From assembly GCA_944390015.1 (NCBI GenBank), contig CALXOL010000003.1, positions 62,001 to 126,000 of the forward strand: a DNA stretch of 64,000 nt, in the 5' to 3' direction. Source of the stretch: an uncultured Spirochaetaceae bacterium. GTDB lineage: Bacteria; Spirochaetota; Spirochaetia; Sphaerochaetales; Sphaerochaetaceae. Of this stretch, positions 17,378 to 26,278 are shown one piece after another. The first letter of the stretch is position 1; each line of letters opens with the position of its first letter. The notes below the pieces were generated by a model. It saw nothing but the letters and a program-made list of their open reading frames with translations. It did not search any database and was not told where the DNA came from. Made by a program: the position numbers and the translations under genes.

Positions 17378-17746
17378 CTAGCTGTTCTCGCCTCTCTCAT
17401 TTTCATTCTCCTCAGATACTATCTCTGCATCGACAACCTTTTTCTCCTTCTTGATTTTGTCCTTAACCTTGGCATCGACTGCATCTTCCTTCTTTGAAGA
17501 GAAATAAAGGGTGAAACCAAGCATTATGAATGAAGAGATCAATAAAACCCTCCCCAATGAGAACAAAATGGATCCCATCTGAATTGAATGCGGGCTTACG
17601 TACCTTACGGAATAAGAGAAAAATCCATATCCTAAGTGATATGAGACAGGATTTGCAACCATGTTTACTCCGAATGCGATAAGGAGAATGGCTGCTACGA
17701 AAAGTATTATCGTGATGATCATGCTGACCAATGTGTTTCTTCTCAT
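17378..17746 (-). CDS. Small two-helix membrane protein, unknown function
   Basis: This 122-residue protein has hydrophobic helices near residues 6-30 and 60-82. A charged cytoplasmic tail follows, rich in Lys and Glu (DAKVKDKIKKEKKVVDAEIV). I do not recognise a family. It has a ribosome site (AAGGAG) and a terminator, and seems to be transcribed alone, divergently from the pyrophosphatase gene. Confidence 0.65.
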   Translation of the reverse strand: MRRNTLVSMIITIILFVAAILLIAFGVNMVANPVSYHLGYGFFSYSVRYVSPHSIQMGSILFSLGRVLLISSFIMLGFTLYFSSKKEDAVDAKVKDKIKKEKKVVDAEIVSEENENERGENS

Positions 17747-17889
17747 GTTGCGCTCCTTACATGAGTGAATTTAAAATATTGTGAAAGAAAAGAAAACCAA
17801 CTTCAATAAAACTATAAAATTCTTCAAATTTCTGAGACAAAGATAATATTCTGCCTATATTTTTGCTATACACCTAAAAAAACACATGT

Positions 17890-17976
17890 TAGAATTTTAC
17901 TTAAGATAGTGTGATGGAGATAACATCACATAAGACGGATGCCTCCTCGCACCTTTTATCTGAAGACAAAAGGAGG
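17890..17976 (+). promoter_or_regulatory. hppA promoter and structured leader
   Basis: An extended -10 box (TGT-TAGAAT, 17887-17895) predicts a start near 17902. The leader then has a 7-bp hairpin (TGTGATG 17910-17916 with CATCACA 17924-17930). A second stem, CCTTTT (17952-17957) with AAAAGG (17968-17973), covers the purine-rich part of the ribosome site AAAAGGAGG. An upstream CCTCC (17942-17946) could cover the rest. This suggests control of translation by RNA folding; no known riboswitch class is recognised. Confidence 0.4.
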
Positions 17977-17987
17977 TAAAGAAATTC

Positions 17988-20066
17988 ATGCCTGACATGC
18001 AAAATCTGTTTTATCTGCTCTCTTTTTTAACTGCGGTCATCGCCTTCCTGTTCGCACTTTACCTATATCTATGGGTAAAAAAACAGAAAGTCGAAAATGC
18101 CGAGATAATAAGGGTATCGCGTCTGATAAAAGAGGGTGCAGAGACCTTCATGACCAGGGAGTACAAACTTCTTGGCCTTTTCGCACTATGCGTATCCGCA
18201 TTGATTCTCATCATACTACCTAAACCGATATGGCAGGGTTCTGTCCTAAGTAACATCAAAATGGTAGTTTCATATCTTGCGGGAACAGCTCTATCAGCAA
18301 TTGCTGGAAAGATTGGAATAATGGTCGCAACCCTCTCAAACGGAAGGACCGCTGAGGCCGCTGAAAGAGGTCTTAAAGATGCCTTCCTCGTGGGCTTCAG
18401 AGGTGGGGCCGTAATGGGACTTCTGGTCGTCGGATGCTCCCTTTTCGGTGTTGCGGCGGTTCTCCTCATCGCAGGTGATACGAGCATTCTCCTAGGCTTC
18501 TCATTCGGAGCCAGCTCCCTGGCTTTGTTTGCTAAAGCGGGAGGAGGAATCTTTACAAAGACCGCGGATGTCGCTGCAGACCTTACTGGCAAGGTAGAAC
18601 TCGGAATCGCAGAGGATGACCCGAGGAATCCCGCAGTAATCGCAGACAACGTGGGAGACAATGTCGGGGATGTCGCAGGAATGGGTGCAGACCTTTTCGA
18701 CTCAAACGTCGCTGCTATGACATCAGCCCTGGTAATCGCATCAAGTCTTAGTGCTCCGGGTATCAGGAACACGGAGATGGTATTCTGCTATGCGATACTC
18801 GGACTTATCGCTTCGATAATCGGCATTGCCACGGCAAGGGTCGGAAAAGATGGGAATCCAACGAAGGCGCTAAACAGTTCTACATACGTCACTACAGCAG
18901 TCTTTCTCATCCTCACCGCCCTTTCGACCGCCTTTATTGACGGTTTCTCCTGGCGCATATGGGGATCTTCTACGACAGGACTTATCGTAGGACTCATAAT
19001 CGGACTGACAACCGATTACTTCACTGATGATACAAAACCGATTGTAAGGAAGGTGGCACATGCCTCTGCATCCGGCCCTGCATTCACGATACTATCTGGA
19101 ACCTCTTACGGCTTCATATCATCCATGCCGGCAATGGTAGGAATCGCAATAAGCGCCCTTATCTCCTACAAGCTCTGTGAACCTATCGGAGAGGGGTATG
19201 CGATATTCGGAATAGCTATGTCTGCCGTTGGAATGCTCTCAATAGTCGGCATGATAATATCAAATGACGCGTACGGCCCTGTTGTCGATAACGCACGAGG
19301 ACTGGCGGAGATGGGAGGACTGAGAGAGGAGACGATAAGAATCGCGGATGAGCTTGACAGTGCTGGAAATACCGTTAAAGCCGTAACAAAGGGATTCTCA
19401 ATCGGAGCTGCGGGACTAACAGTAATCTCACTGCTCGGTGCATTCATGGCTGAGACCAACGAAGTGCTTGCAGCTGCGGGAAAAGACTTAATCCAGGGCT
19501 TTGACATAATGGAGCCGACAGTGTTCTTCGGTATTCTGATCGGAGCTTCAATTCCTGCCGTATTCTCAGCAATGCTTATTCTAGGAGTTGACAGGAACGC
19601 AGAGAGGATGGTCAAGGAGATTCACAGGCAGTTTGACAGCATCCCTGGGCTAAAGGAAGGCAATGCCGTACCTGAGTACGCAAAATGCATCGACATAGCC
19701 ACTCGTGGTGCTCTTAAAGAACTTATTCCGGCGGGAATGGTCGCAATCATCGCAACCCTGCTTGTAGGCTTCATTGGAGGGGCAAGCGCAATCGGAGGAT
19801 TCCTACTTGGAAACATCGTAAGCGGACTGCTGCTGGCACTCTTCATGTCCAATGCGGGAGGGCTATGGGATAATTCAAAGAAATATGTCGAAAGCGGAGA
19901 GAAAGGTGGAAAAGGAAGCGCGGCACACAAGGCTGCCGTCATTGGAGATACTGTTGGTGATCCTTATAAGGACACGGCAGGACCATCCATCAACACTCAG
20001 ATTACCGTAGTCTCCCTTGTCGCTTCACTCTGTTCATCACTGTTTGTCGCCCTATCATTGTTCTAA
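17988..20066 (+). CDS. hppA: Membrane proton-pumping pyrophosphatase
   Basis: This 692-residue integral membrane enzyme hydrolyses pyrophosphate and pumps ions outward. It has the catalytic segment DVAADLTGKVE, the metal/PPi ligand regions NVGDNVGDVAGMGADLFDS and GDTVGDPYKDTAGPSIN, and about sixteen helices. At the site that sets potassium need it reads GNTVKAVTKG, with Lys and Thr where K+-dependent enzymes carry Ala and Gly/Ala. That predicts the K+-independent type, which is usually an H+ pump. It provides energy recovery from biosynthetic PPi. Confidence 0.93.
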   Translation: MPDMQNLFYLLSFLTAVIAFLFALYLYLWVKKQKVENAEIIRVSRLIKEGAETFMTREYKLLGLFALCVSALILIILPKPIWQGSVLSNIKMVVSYLAGTALSAIAGKIGIMVATLSNGRTAEAAERGLKDAFLVGFRGGAVMGLLVVGCSLFGVAAVLLIAGDTSILLGFSFGASSLALFAKAGGGIFTKTADVAADLTGKVELGIAEDDPRNPAVIADNVGDNVGDVAGMGADLFDSNVAAMTSALVIASSLSAPGIRNTEMVFCYAILGLIASIIGIATARVGKDGNPTKALNSSTYVTTAVFLILTALSTAFIDGFSWRIWGSSTTGLIVGLIIGLTTDYFTDDTKPIVRKVAHASASGPAFTILSGTSYGFISSMPAMVGIAISALISYKLCEPIGEGYAIFGIAMSAVGMLSIVGMIISNDAYGPVVDNARGLAEMGGLREETIRIADELDSAGNTVKAVTKGFSIGAAGLTVISLLGAFMAETNEVLAAAGKDLIQGFDIMEPTVFFGILIGASIPAVFSAMLILGVDRNAERMVKEIHRQFDSIPGLKEGNAVPEYAKCIDIATRGALKELIPAGMVAIIATLLVGFIGGASAIGGFLLGNIVSGLLLALFMSNAGGLWDNSKKYVESGEKGGKGSAAHKAAVIGDTVGDPYKDTAGPSINTQITVVSLVASLCSSLFVALSLF

Positions 20067-20074
20067 AAACATAA

Positions 20075-20105
20075 GCGGAGCTCACATGGGCTCCGCATTG
20101 TTTTT
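20075..20105 (+). terminator. hppA terminator
   Basis: A stem GCGGAG (20075-20080) with CTCCGC (20091-20096), extended by one C-G pair, is followed by ATTGTTTTT. It overlaps the stop codon of the convergent gene at 20082. Confidence 0.75.
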
Positions 20106-20660
20106 CAAGAGGGCAAGAGAAATCAGGCGATCATGGAAATCCACATCATCCATCTCTATTGATGCTATTTTGAAACCTACGCTCTCCGAACTTTGAAGGA
20201 TGTCTATGAGTGTGTAGTATTTCATATATATTTTTTCCTCTGAGTAGAAGCTATCGACAAGTGTCTTATCCTGAAGACTCGGGGCTATCGCATCGGGAAA
20301 ACTTATATAGAGTAGACCGCCCTCCTCTAGGGCATCATAGCAGTCAAAGAGAAACCTGGTAAGCTCTCTCACCCCAAGCCCTTGTATGTACAGGGGTGCG
20401 GAGATTATTGAATAATCTCCGTTAATTTCCTTCACTTCGGTTATGTCGGTATACATCAGTGAGCGCTCATAACTAGAGGAGGCATCGAAACTGTAAAGAA
20501 GACCATTAAATCCGATTGATCTGTAAAATGGTGCAAGGGATGCGGCAAAAGGGCCCACCAGCAGCATGCTATCCCTTTTCTTAGTGTAAGAAAGGAAATA
20601 TCCGGCGTGCCTGAAGACCCTGCTGTTCTTCCTCATCCATGATATGATATCCTTTCCCAT
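20082..20660 (-). CDS. Protein with methyltransferase-like fold, unknown function
   Basis: This 192-residue protein has the alternating strand/helix pattern of class I SAM-dependent methyltransferases, with a late-domain segment CYDALEEGGLLYISFPDAI resembling post-motif III. The glycine-rich motif I is poor (LLVGPFAAS), so SAM binding is doubtful. It overlaps mtnP (TGATG) and may be co-translated with it. A link to methylthioadenosine recycling is only suggested by position. Confidence 0.5.
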   Translation of the reverse strand: MGKDIISWMRKNSRVFRHAGYFLSYTKKRDSMLLVGPFAASLAPFYRSIGFNGLLYSFDASSSYERSLMYTDITEVKEINGDYSIISAPLYIQGLGVRELTRFLFDCYDALEEGGLLYISFPDAIAPSLQDKTLVDSFYSEEKIYMKYYTLIDILQSSESVGFKIASIEMDDVDFHDRLISLALLKNNAEPM

Positions 20661-21364
20661 CAGATGCTCCTCAGCGCATCAAGTGCGATATCAAGCACAC
20701 GGAGGGTAAGTTTCTTCCTGCTCTCCCCTTCTATGAAGGAGATGCCCTCCTCATCGAGTCCAGCGGCCCAGTTTATTGAGAAGCAGATGGAGCTGAGCTT
20801 GATTCCAAGCTCATGTATCAGGTTCACCTCGGGATTGAGCGTCATGCCCACTACATCGGCTCCCCAGCTCCTATAGGCTCTTATCTCGGCCTTGCTCTCA
20901 AGACGAGGACCGTTTGTCGTTATGTATGTGAGTGCTGGACTTATTCTTAAATTACGTTCGACCGACGCCCTTATGACCTGGAAACGGAGCTCATCATCAA
21001 AAACATCATTCATGGGCACATGCCTTAAAGGTCTTTTAACCCCATCGAAGAAAGTAAACGGCCTCTGCTGTGTGAAATCTATGAAATCCGAAACAAGACC
21101 TATATTGGTAGGAAGAAGCCTTTCTGTTATGGAGCCGACTGCATGCGTGGTAATGACATGGCTCACATCCATGCTCTCTAAGAGAGAGACGTTGGCCAGG
21201 TAGTTTATCAAATGCGGGGCATCGGTATGTCCTGATCGATGACGGAGGATGAAAAGGATATCACCATCGATGGACGCATCAACGTCCCCATACTCCGTAT
21301 GATAGACTTTGAAAGGTTTGTTTATAATCTGTTCTATTGCTGTTCCTGCGATAATTGCTTTCAT
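20660..21364 (-). CDS. mtnP: Methylthioadenosine phosphorylase-type nucleoside phosphorylase
   Basis: This 234-residue phosphorylase should split 5'-methylthioadenosine (or a related purine nucleoside) into base and pentose-1-phosphate. Family motifs include RHRSGHTDAPHLINYLANV (phosphate/ribose site), TTHAVGSITERL, DFIDFTQQRPFTFFDG, TNGPRLESKAEIRAYRSWGA and VGMTLNPEVNL. It is somewhat shorter than human MTAP. The downstream-acting isomerase homologue lies 30 bases upstream in the same orientation, which supports methionine salvage. Confidence 0.8.
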   Translation of the reverse strand: MKAIIAGTAIEQIINKPFKVYHTEYGDVDASIDGDILFILRHRSGHTDAPHLINYLANVSLLESMDVSHVITTHAVGSITERLLPTNIGLVSDFIDFTQQRPFTFFDGVKRPLRHVPMNDVFDDELRFQVIRASVERNLRISPALTYITTNGPRLESKAEIRAYRSWGADVVGMTLNPEVNLIHELGIKLSSICFSINWAAGLDEEGISFIEGESRKKLTLRVLDIALDALRSI

Positions 21365-21394
21365 TTTTTTCTAATAATAAATTAAGTTCATGCA

Positions 21395-22342
21395 TTATTC
21401 AAAGGGTTTTAGAACTCCATCCTTCGTAATTATGCCCTTTATCAGGCAAGGCGGTATGATGTCGAATGCAGGATAGAGCGCATGCAGACTGCTGTCAGTG
21501 ACATAGCGTCCTGCGACCTTCAAAACCTCCTCTTCATCCCTCATTTCAATCTTTATATCGCTGTTATAGCTGCTTTTTAGGGAGAACGGATAATATGGGA
21601 TACCGTAATATGATGCGGCTATCGCATGCTCCAGCGTCCCGATCTTATTAGAAACGGAGTAATCAGGCAGGATCGCATCGGAGGCTGTCATGTAAATGTT
21701 AATGTCCCCTCTTGCCATGAAGAAAGCGGGCATGCCATCCGTAATCAGGTAGGCCTCAATTCCCATCTGAGAAAGAGAGGGAAGCGTCAGGCGGGAGCCT
21801 TGAAGATACGGCCTCGTCTCTGGCACATATACCCTTACCCTCTTTCCATCCAGCATGGCCTTCTTAAGAGAGAGAAGGAAACTATGCTCGGCAAAACATG
21901 TCGTGAGAATCCCATCCCCATCCTTGATGAGAGATGCGCCATAATCACTCATCTTGTCATATGCCTCATCGTATGCTGCAAGAGTAGAGTTGATCAGGCT
22001 GCCAAGGTCCTCACCCTCCTCCACTTTTTTTATAACCTCTTTAAGCGTGTTTGCCATGCTCTTGTTCGTAGGTCTTGATGAAGAGAGGATTTCATACGCA
22101 TCAGATAGGCTCACCCCCTGGTCTTTAGCGAGTAAGAGAGCATGGAGGGCAAGCTCCATTGGACCTCCCCCTTGGGTAACCATGTTTTTAATCGCAATTG
22201 CAACCTCCTTTACGCTTTGCATGACATAGTATTTCTTCTCAAGGGGGTATCTGCGGCGGTCTAAAGTATATAGTTTTCCTCCCTCATAACGCGCTATCTC
22301 ACTGTGTCTGAGCACCAAAGGGAGCATTTGCTGAGTAAACAT
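21395..22342 (-). CDS. mtnA: Methylthioribose-1-phosphate isomerase-like protein (eIF2B-alpha fold)
   Basis: This 315-residue protein belongs to the aIF2B/MtnA fold. The catalytic cysteine and aspartate of MtnA appear to be present in GILTTCFAEHS and ITDGMPAFFM. Further family motifs are RVYVPETRPYLQGSRLT and YYPFSLKSSYN. It would convert methylthioribose-1-phosphate made by the neighbouring phosphorylase, though a ribose-1,5-bisphosphate isomerase role is possible. The ATG at 22342 has no ribosome site but a TATAAT (22349-22354) ends 6 bases before it, suggesting a leaderless message. Confidence 0.72.
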   Translation of the reverse strand: MFTQQMLPLVLRHSEIARYEGGKLYTLDRRRYPLEKKYYVMQSVKEVAIAIKNMVTQGGGPMELALHALLLAKDQGVSLSDAYEILSSSRPTNKSMANTLKEVIKKVEEGEDLGSLINSTLAAYDEAYDKMSDYGASLIKDGDGILTTCFAEHSFLLSLKKAMLDGKRVRVYVPETRPYLQGSRLTLPSLSQMGIEAYLITDGMPAFFMARGDINIYMTASDAILPDYSVSNKIGTLEHAIAASYYGIPYYPFSLKSSYNSDIKIEMRDEEEVLKVAGRYVTDSSLHALYPAFDIIPPCLIKGIITKDGVLKPFE

Positions 22343-22445
22343 GGAACAATTATAAATTGAAAATTCAAGCAAAATCCATACTAAGTGTTTGACCTTGAGG
22401 CATAAGTGGGCTTAAATTGTAGAAAAAAGCAAAAAGGATGAGGAA

Positions 22446-23732
22446 ATGAGGAAAAAACTATTACTTTCTTTAATGATCGCACTGCTTCTTTCTTCTCTGA
22501 GCGCAGCAGGCATCAGGGAAATTCAAGATAACGAGAGCATCGTCAAGGTAATCTCCGTCCAGAGCTATCAGAACGGCGTTACCGACATCACGGCTCTCAA
22601 AGAAGATGGAAGTACTGCCGTCTACCATGTATTCGATGATACCGTATTTGAAGATATCGAACTGAGCTCAATAAAAGAAGGGATGGTTCTCGTCATAACA
22701 GATACGGGTATCGCTACGATGAGTATCCCTCCACAGTTGAGCGCAGCAGGCATCAGGGACATAACGCTCGCATCTTCTCTAGGCTTCTATGACGTGTCAT
22801 TTGCAGAGCCGGTTGAATATGCATCAATTGCTGAGGATGTCGCCCTGCCATTCAATCTTGATGAGATGGTTCCACGCTTCTCATATGCCTACGGTTACCT
22901 CTCCATGGATAACCTGATGATGCAGAACCTCACAGTCAGAGGAGATTATTTCGCACGTGGAATCATCGATGCAATCGACCTCACAAATGATGTGCTCTTA
23001 TCATTCGATGAGATGATGATGGTTACCCAGGAGTATTTCACGACAGTCTATGAGCAAGGAATCATCGGAGATGAGGGAGAGATGGTTACTTCTGTTGAGG
23101 ACGTAGAAGCCCTAGGACTTCCTGAGACCCTTGAAGAGGAGTTCGCATATGCCTATGGTTACATCCTGACATTCCAGATAATGAGCCAGGGCATAGAGCT
23201 TGACAGAATCGCATTCCCTTATGGAATGTTGAACAGGCTGTACAATGAGAAGGCGCTTCTTACGACTGATGAGATGAATGCAGCAATAGAGGATTATATC
23301 GCATACCTCAATCAGGTTATAACCGAGTACATCCAGCAGATGGCGGGAGAGAACCTTAAGGAGGCTGAGGCTTTCTTAGCTGAGAATGCGAAGAATGAGA
23401 ATATCGAGAGCATAAGCGACCTGCTTCAGCTTGAATTCACAGCTAGAAGCCAGGAGGAAAGTGCTATGCCAAGCGCAGAGGACACGGTCGTTGTCAACTA
23501 CACTCTCCGTGATAAGGATGGAAACATCATAGAACAGAATGATGGCGTCTCATTCCCTCTTTCCGGAGTCATAGAGGGCTTTAGAAGTGCCATTACCAAC
23601 ATGCACGTCGGAGACAGCGTGACGGCTTATATCCACCCAAGCATCGGCTATGGTGAAAGCGGCGCCGGAGCAATCGAGCCGAACCAGCTTCTGATATTCG
23701 ATATCGATTTAATTGCGATTGAGGAAAACTAA
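22446..23732 (+). CDS. Exported FKBP-type peptidyl-prolyl isomerase
   Basis: This 428-residue protein starts with a signal peptide (MRKKLLLSLMIALLLSSLSA). The last ~85 residues are an FKBP domain (DTVVVNYTLRDKDGNIIEQ, GFRSAITNMHVGDSVTAYI, GYGES). Residues ~130-325 contain two helical FKBP-N-like dimerisation segments, each with an AYGY motif. It should assist folding of exported proteins in the periplasm. An odd detail is that LSAAGIR occurs both at the end of the signal peptide and near residue 98. Confidence 0.85.
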   Translation: MRKKLLLSLMIALLLSSLSAAGIREIQDNESIVKVISVQSYQNGVTDITALKEDGSTAVYHVFDDTVFEDIELSSIKEGMVLVITDTGIATMSIPPQLSAAGIRDITLASSLGFYDVSFAEPVEYASIAEDVALPFNLDEMVPRFSYAYGYLSMDNLMMQNLTVRGDYFARGIIDAIDLTNDVLLSFDEMMMVTQEYFTTVYEQGIIGDEGEMVTSVEDVEALGLPETLEEEFAYAYGYILTFQIMSQGIELDRIAFPYGMLNRLYNEKALLTTDEMNAAIEDYIAYLNQVITEYIQQMAGENLKEAEAFLAENAKNENIESISDLLQLEFTARSQEESAMPSAEDTVVVNYTLRDKDGNIIEQNDGVSFPLSGVIEGFRSAITNMHVGDSVTAYIHPSIGYGESGAGAIEPNQLLIFDIDLIAIEEN

Positions 23733-23746
23733 TTAAGAAAAAATTA

Positions 23747-23776
23747 TGGGATATCCAAACGGGTATCCCAATTTTT
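23747..23776 (+). terminator. Terminator after the FKBP gene
   Basis: The stem TGGGATATCC (23747-23756) with GGGTATCCCA (23761-23770) is followed by six U. The convergent gene at 23776 ends at its foot. Confidence 0.75.
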
Positions 23777-24156
23777 TAGAATCTGAATATGACGCTTTTA
23801 ACGCTTTTATCTATGTTGCGCGTCATTCTTCTTTTAACCCCGGTCTCTCCTTTTATGAGCAGAAAACGACCTGGAGCCATTACGAATACATTATCGGAGC
23901 CGACGCTCGTGACGCTCTCCCCTTCTAAAACGATCTCCACTGAATACTCCCTCTCACTCGGCATCTCAAGTCTGCCCTCCCTCGTAGTAGGATAAGCATC
24001 AATCTCATAGACTATCTTATCATCCTCAGGACACGTGTATCTTCCTGGCCCCTGATCATAGGGAAGACTTCGATCCATCACGGTGATGAGACCAAGAATC
24101 TTATCGCTGATTCCTTGATAGAGCTCTAGGTTGTCAAGAGTATCGAAGATGATCAT
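23776..24156 (-). CDS. YhcH/YjgK/YiaL-family (DUF386) protein
   Basis: This 126-residue protein has the cupin-like YhcH pattern: MIIFDTLDNLELY, a central EIDAYPTTREG and the metal-site style C-terminal VMAPGRFLLIKGETG. Members occur in sugar, often sialic acid, catabolic operons. In the usual motif a histidine (PGDxHxP) is expected, but here the equivalent stretch reads APGRFLLI, so one metal ligand seems missing. It overlaps the next gene (ATGA). Confidence 0.7.
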   Translation of the reverse strand: MIIFDTLDNLELYQGISDKILGLITVMDRSLPYDQGPGRYTCPEDDKIVYEIDAYPTTREGRLEMPSEREYSVEIVLEGESVTSVGSDNVFVMAPGRFLLIKGETGVKRRMTRNIDKSVKSVIFRF

Positions 24157-24806
24157 TTAACCCTCTCTCCATCCTTATCACGGTGCTTCTTGAACACCTC
24201 GGTGTATCTGAGGATCATCTCGATGCACCCCTCTATTCCAAGACTTGCAGAGTCAAGGCTGAGATCATAGGTGCGGCACATCCCCCACTTCATGTCGGAG
24301 TAGTAGTTATAGAAATTCGCCCTGGTCTTATCGCTCTTGAGACATACATCCTCAGCCTTATCGGCATCTATCTCGTAGACATTCACAGCCCTGTAGACCC
24401 TTGCAGCTAACGGAGCATGGATGAAAACGGAAACAACATCTGGGTCATCGCGCAGGATGAAGTCAGCACAGCGTCCAATGATTACACAGCTTCCCTGGTC
24501 TGCTATCTTCTTTATCGTCTTTGACTGGATGAGGAACAACTGATCGTTAAGGGGCATCTCATTAAAGCCCAGAGCTCCCGTAGCCATAGGATAGTTACCC
24601 ATCGCAAGCGAGTATAGGAGGCTTGAAGTCGGTTTCTCATCCGCATTCTGGAAAAGGGACTCGGAGAGCCCGCTGTCTTTTGCGGCAATACTCAGAAGTT
24701 CCTTATCGTAATACGGGATATGAAGGTGTTCTGCAAGCTTTTTTCCTATCGCCCTACCGCCCGAACCAAATTGCCGACCGATAGTATAAATCGTCTTTTC
24801 TCCCAT
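24153..24806 (-). CDS. Cytidylate-kinase-like family protein
   Basis: This 217-residue protein starts with TIYTIGRQFGSGGRAIGKKL, the modified P-loop of the cytidylate-kinase-like family (AAA_26/Cytidylate_kin2), and has the mid-segment SCVIIGRCADFILR and VFIHAPLAARVYRAV. The real substrate of this family is not settled. The window has a second, more typical short CMP kinase at 13821. A strong ribosome site (AGGAGGAG) supports the start. Confidence 0.78.
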   Translation of the reverse strand: MGEKTIYTIGRQFGSGGRAIGKKLAEHLHIPYYDKELLSIAAKDSGLSESLFQNADEKPTSSLLYSLAMGNYPMATGALGFNEMPLNDQLFLIQSKTIKKIADQGSCVIIGRCADFILRDDPDVVSVFIHAPLAARVYRAVNVYEIDADKAEDVCLKSDKTRANFYNYYSDMKWGMCRTYDLSLDSASLGIEGCIEMILRYTEVFKKHRDKDGERVK

Positions 24807-24879
24807 GTTTTTCTCCTCCTTATCTACTCAACATTATATAGGATTTCCCCTCAACTTAAAGAAAAAAAGTACATTTTTG

Positions 24880-24911
24880 AAAAAAGACTCCCTGCTTAAA
24901 ACGGCAGGGAG
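24880..24911 (-). terminator. Terminator of the flavodiiron protein gene
   Basis: A perfect 8-bp stem (CTCCCTGC 24888-24895, GCAGGGAG 24904-24911) is followed on the reverse strand by TCTTTTTT. Confidence 0.8.
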
Positions 24912-24930
24912 ATGCAAAAATTGAATTAGG

Positions 24931-26127
24931 TTACTTTGCAAGATTATCGGCAAGCTCATCCAAAGAGGAAAGCACGCTTCCCCTGGCATTGCTTAGAATG
25001 CTTACCTGCTTATCATTGACAATCTCAATACCTTTCATAGCATTCAATATGTCAATCATTTTCTTTCCACTCTGAAGAGCCCAGGTTCCGCACTCTACGA
25101 CTGCTACCTTCCTGTTCTGGAACAGGTGTGCCTTCAAATCCAGAAGAAGGTTCTCCATCTTCGGGAAGATTTCAAGATTGTATGTCGATGATGCGAATAC
25201 AGCCTTTGAATATCTGAAACATTCGGAAAGCAGATAAGAACTATCGGTCTTGGAGGCATCGTACATGTGTATGTTCCTTACTCCGAGATCTGCAAGCTTA
25301 AGAGCAAGGTAGTTCATCGCCTGCTCCGTGTTCCCGTAAATCGATGAGTAAACGATAACTACTCCATCATCCTCCGCCTCATAGCTCGCCCACGTCTTAT
25401 ACTTGTCTATGAACCACGCGAGGTTCTCTCTCCAGATTGGACCATGAAGAGGACAGATCATGGCGATATCGACAGAGGATGCCTTCTTTAAAAGATTCAT
25501 TACCTGCACGCCGTACTTTCCCACGATGTTCAGATAATATCTTCTGGCATCGTCAAGCCACTCCCTCTCAAAATCAAGTTCATCTGCAAAGAGGTTTCCA
25601 GAAAGGGCTCCAAATGTTCCGAACGCATCCGCACTGAAGAGGACCTTTGTCACCTGGTCGTAAGTAACCATAACCTCAGGCCAATGCACCATCGGAGCGA
25701 AAACGAATGTGAAAGCGTGCTTACCGGTATTGAGGACATCACCCTCCTTCACGCTCATAGCCCTTGAGTCAACATCAAAATCATAGAACTGTGATATGAA
25801 CTGGAGCGTCTTAGCATTTCCGACAATCTTACACTCAGGATACTCCCTGACGATGCTGTCTATGCTTGAAAGATGATCAGGCTCAACATGGTTGACGATA
25901 AGATAATCAAGATTGCGACCATCAAGAACGTATCTCACGTTCTCCATGAACTGTCTTGAAACACTATGATCTACGGTATCGAGAAGAACGGTCTTCTCAT
26001 CCATTACCATGTAGCTGTTATAGCTTACACCCCTTTCAATCGGATAGATATTCTCAAATAGCTCAAGTCTTCTGTCACTTGAACCTACGTAATAGGTATC
26101 TTCTGCAATTTTTCTGCTTAGCTGCAT
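24931..26127 (-). CDS. fprA: Flavodiiron protein (A-type flavoprotein)
   Basis: This 398-residue cytosolic protein has an N-terminal metallo-beta-lactamase-like domain with di-iron ligands in NHVEPDHLSS, FAPMVHWPEVM, SADAFGTFG and CPLHGPIW. A C-terminal flavodoxin domain follows (VIVYSSIYGNTEQAM). It reduces O2 to water or NO to N2O and protects anaerobes. The ATG at 26127 follows AGGAGAA. An upstream TTG adds six residues without support. It is transcribed alone. Confidence 0.93.
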   Translation of the reverse strand: MQLSRKIAEDTYYVGSSDRRLELFENIYPIERGVSYNSYMVMDEKTVLLDTVDHSVSRQFMENVRYVLDGRNLDYLIVNHVEPDHLSSIDSIVREYPECKIVGNAKTLQFISQFYDFDVDSRAMSVKEGDVLNTGKHAFTFVFAPMVHWPEVMVTYDQVTKVLFSADAFGTFGALSGNLFADELDFEREWLDDARRYYLNIVGKYGVQVMNLLKKASSVDIAMICPLHGPIWRENLAWFIDKYKTWASYEAEDDGVVIVYSSIYGNTEQAMNYLALKLADLGVRNIHMYDASKTDSSYLLSECFRYSKAVFASSTYNLEIFPKMENLLLDLKAHLFQNRKVAVVECGTWALQSGKKMIDILNAMKGIEIVNDKQVSILSNARGSVLSSLDELADNLAK

Positions 26128-26278
26128 TATGTATTCTCCTAACAACCGATATCCTATATTAAAAACGAAAATAATTAAAGCATGGGAGCAAAAATTGGAT
26201 TTTCATGTGGCATTTGCGATGATTTGCTGTTAATATACAAGGGCCGGTATTTAGGCAATGCTTAATAAAAAAAGGTAA

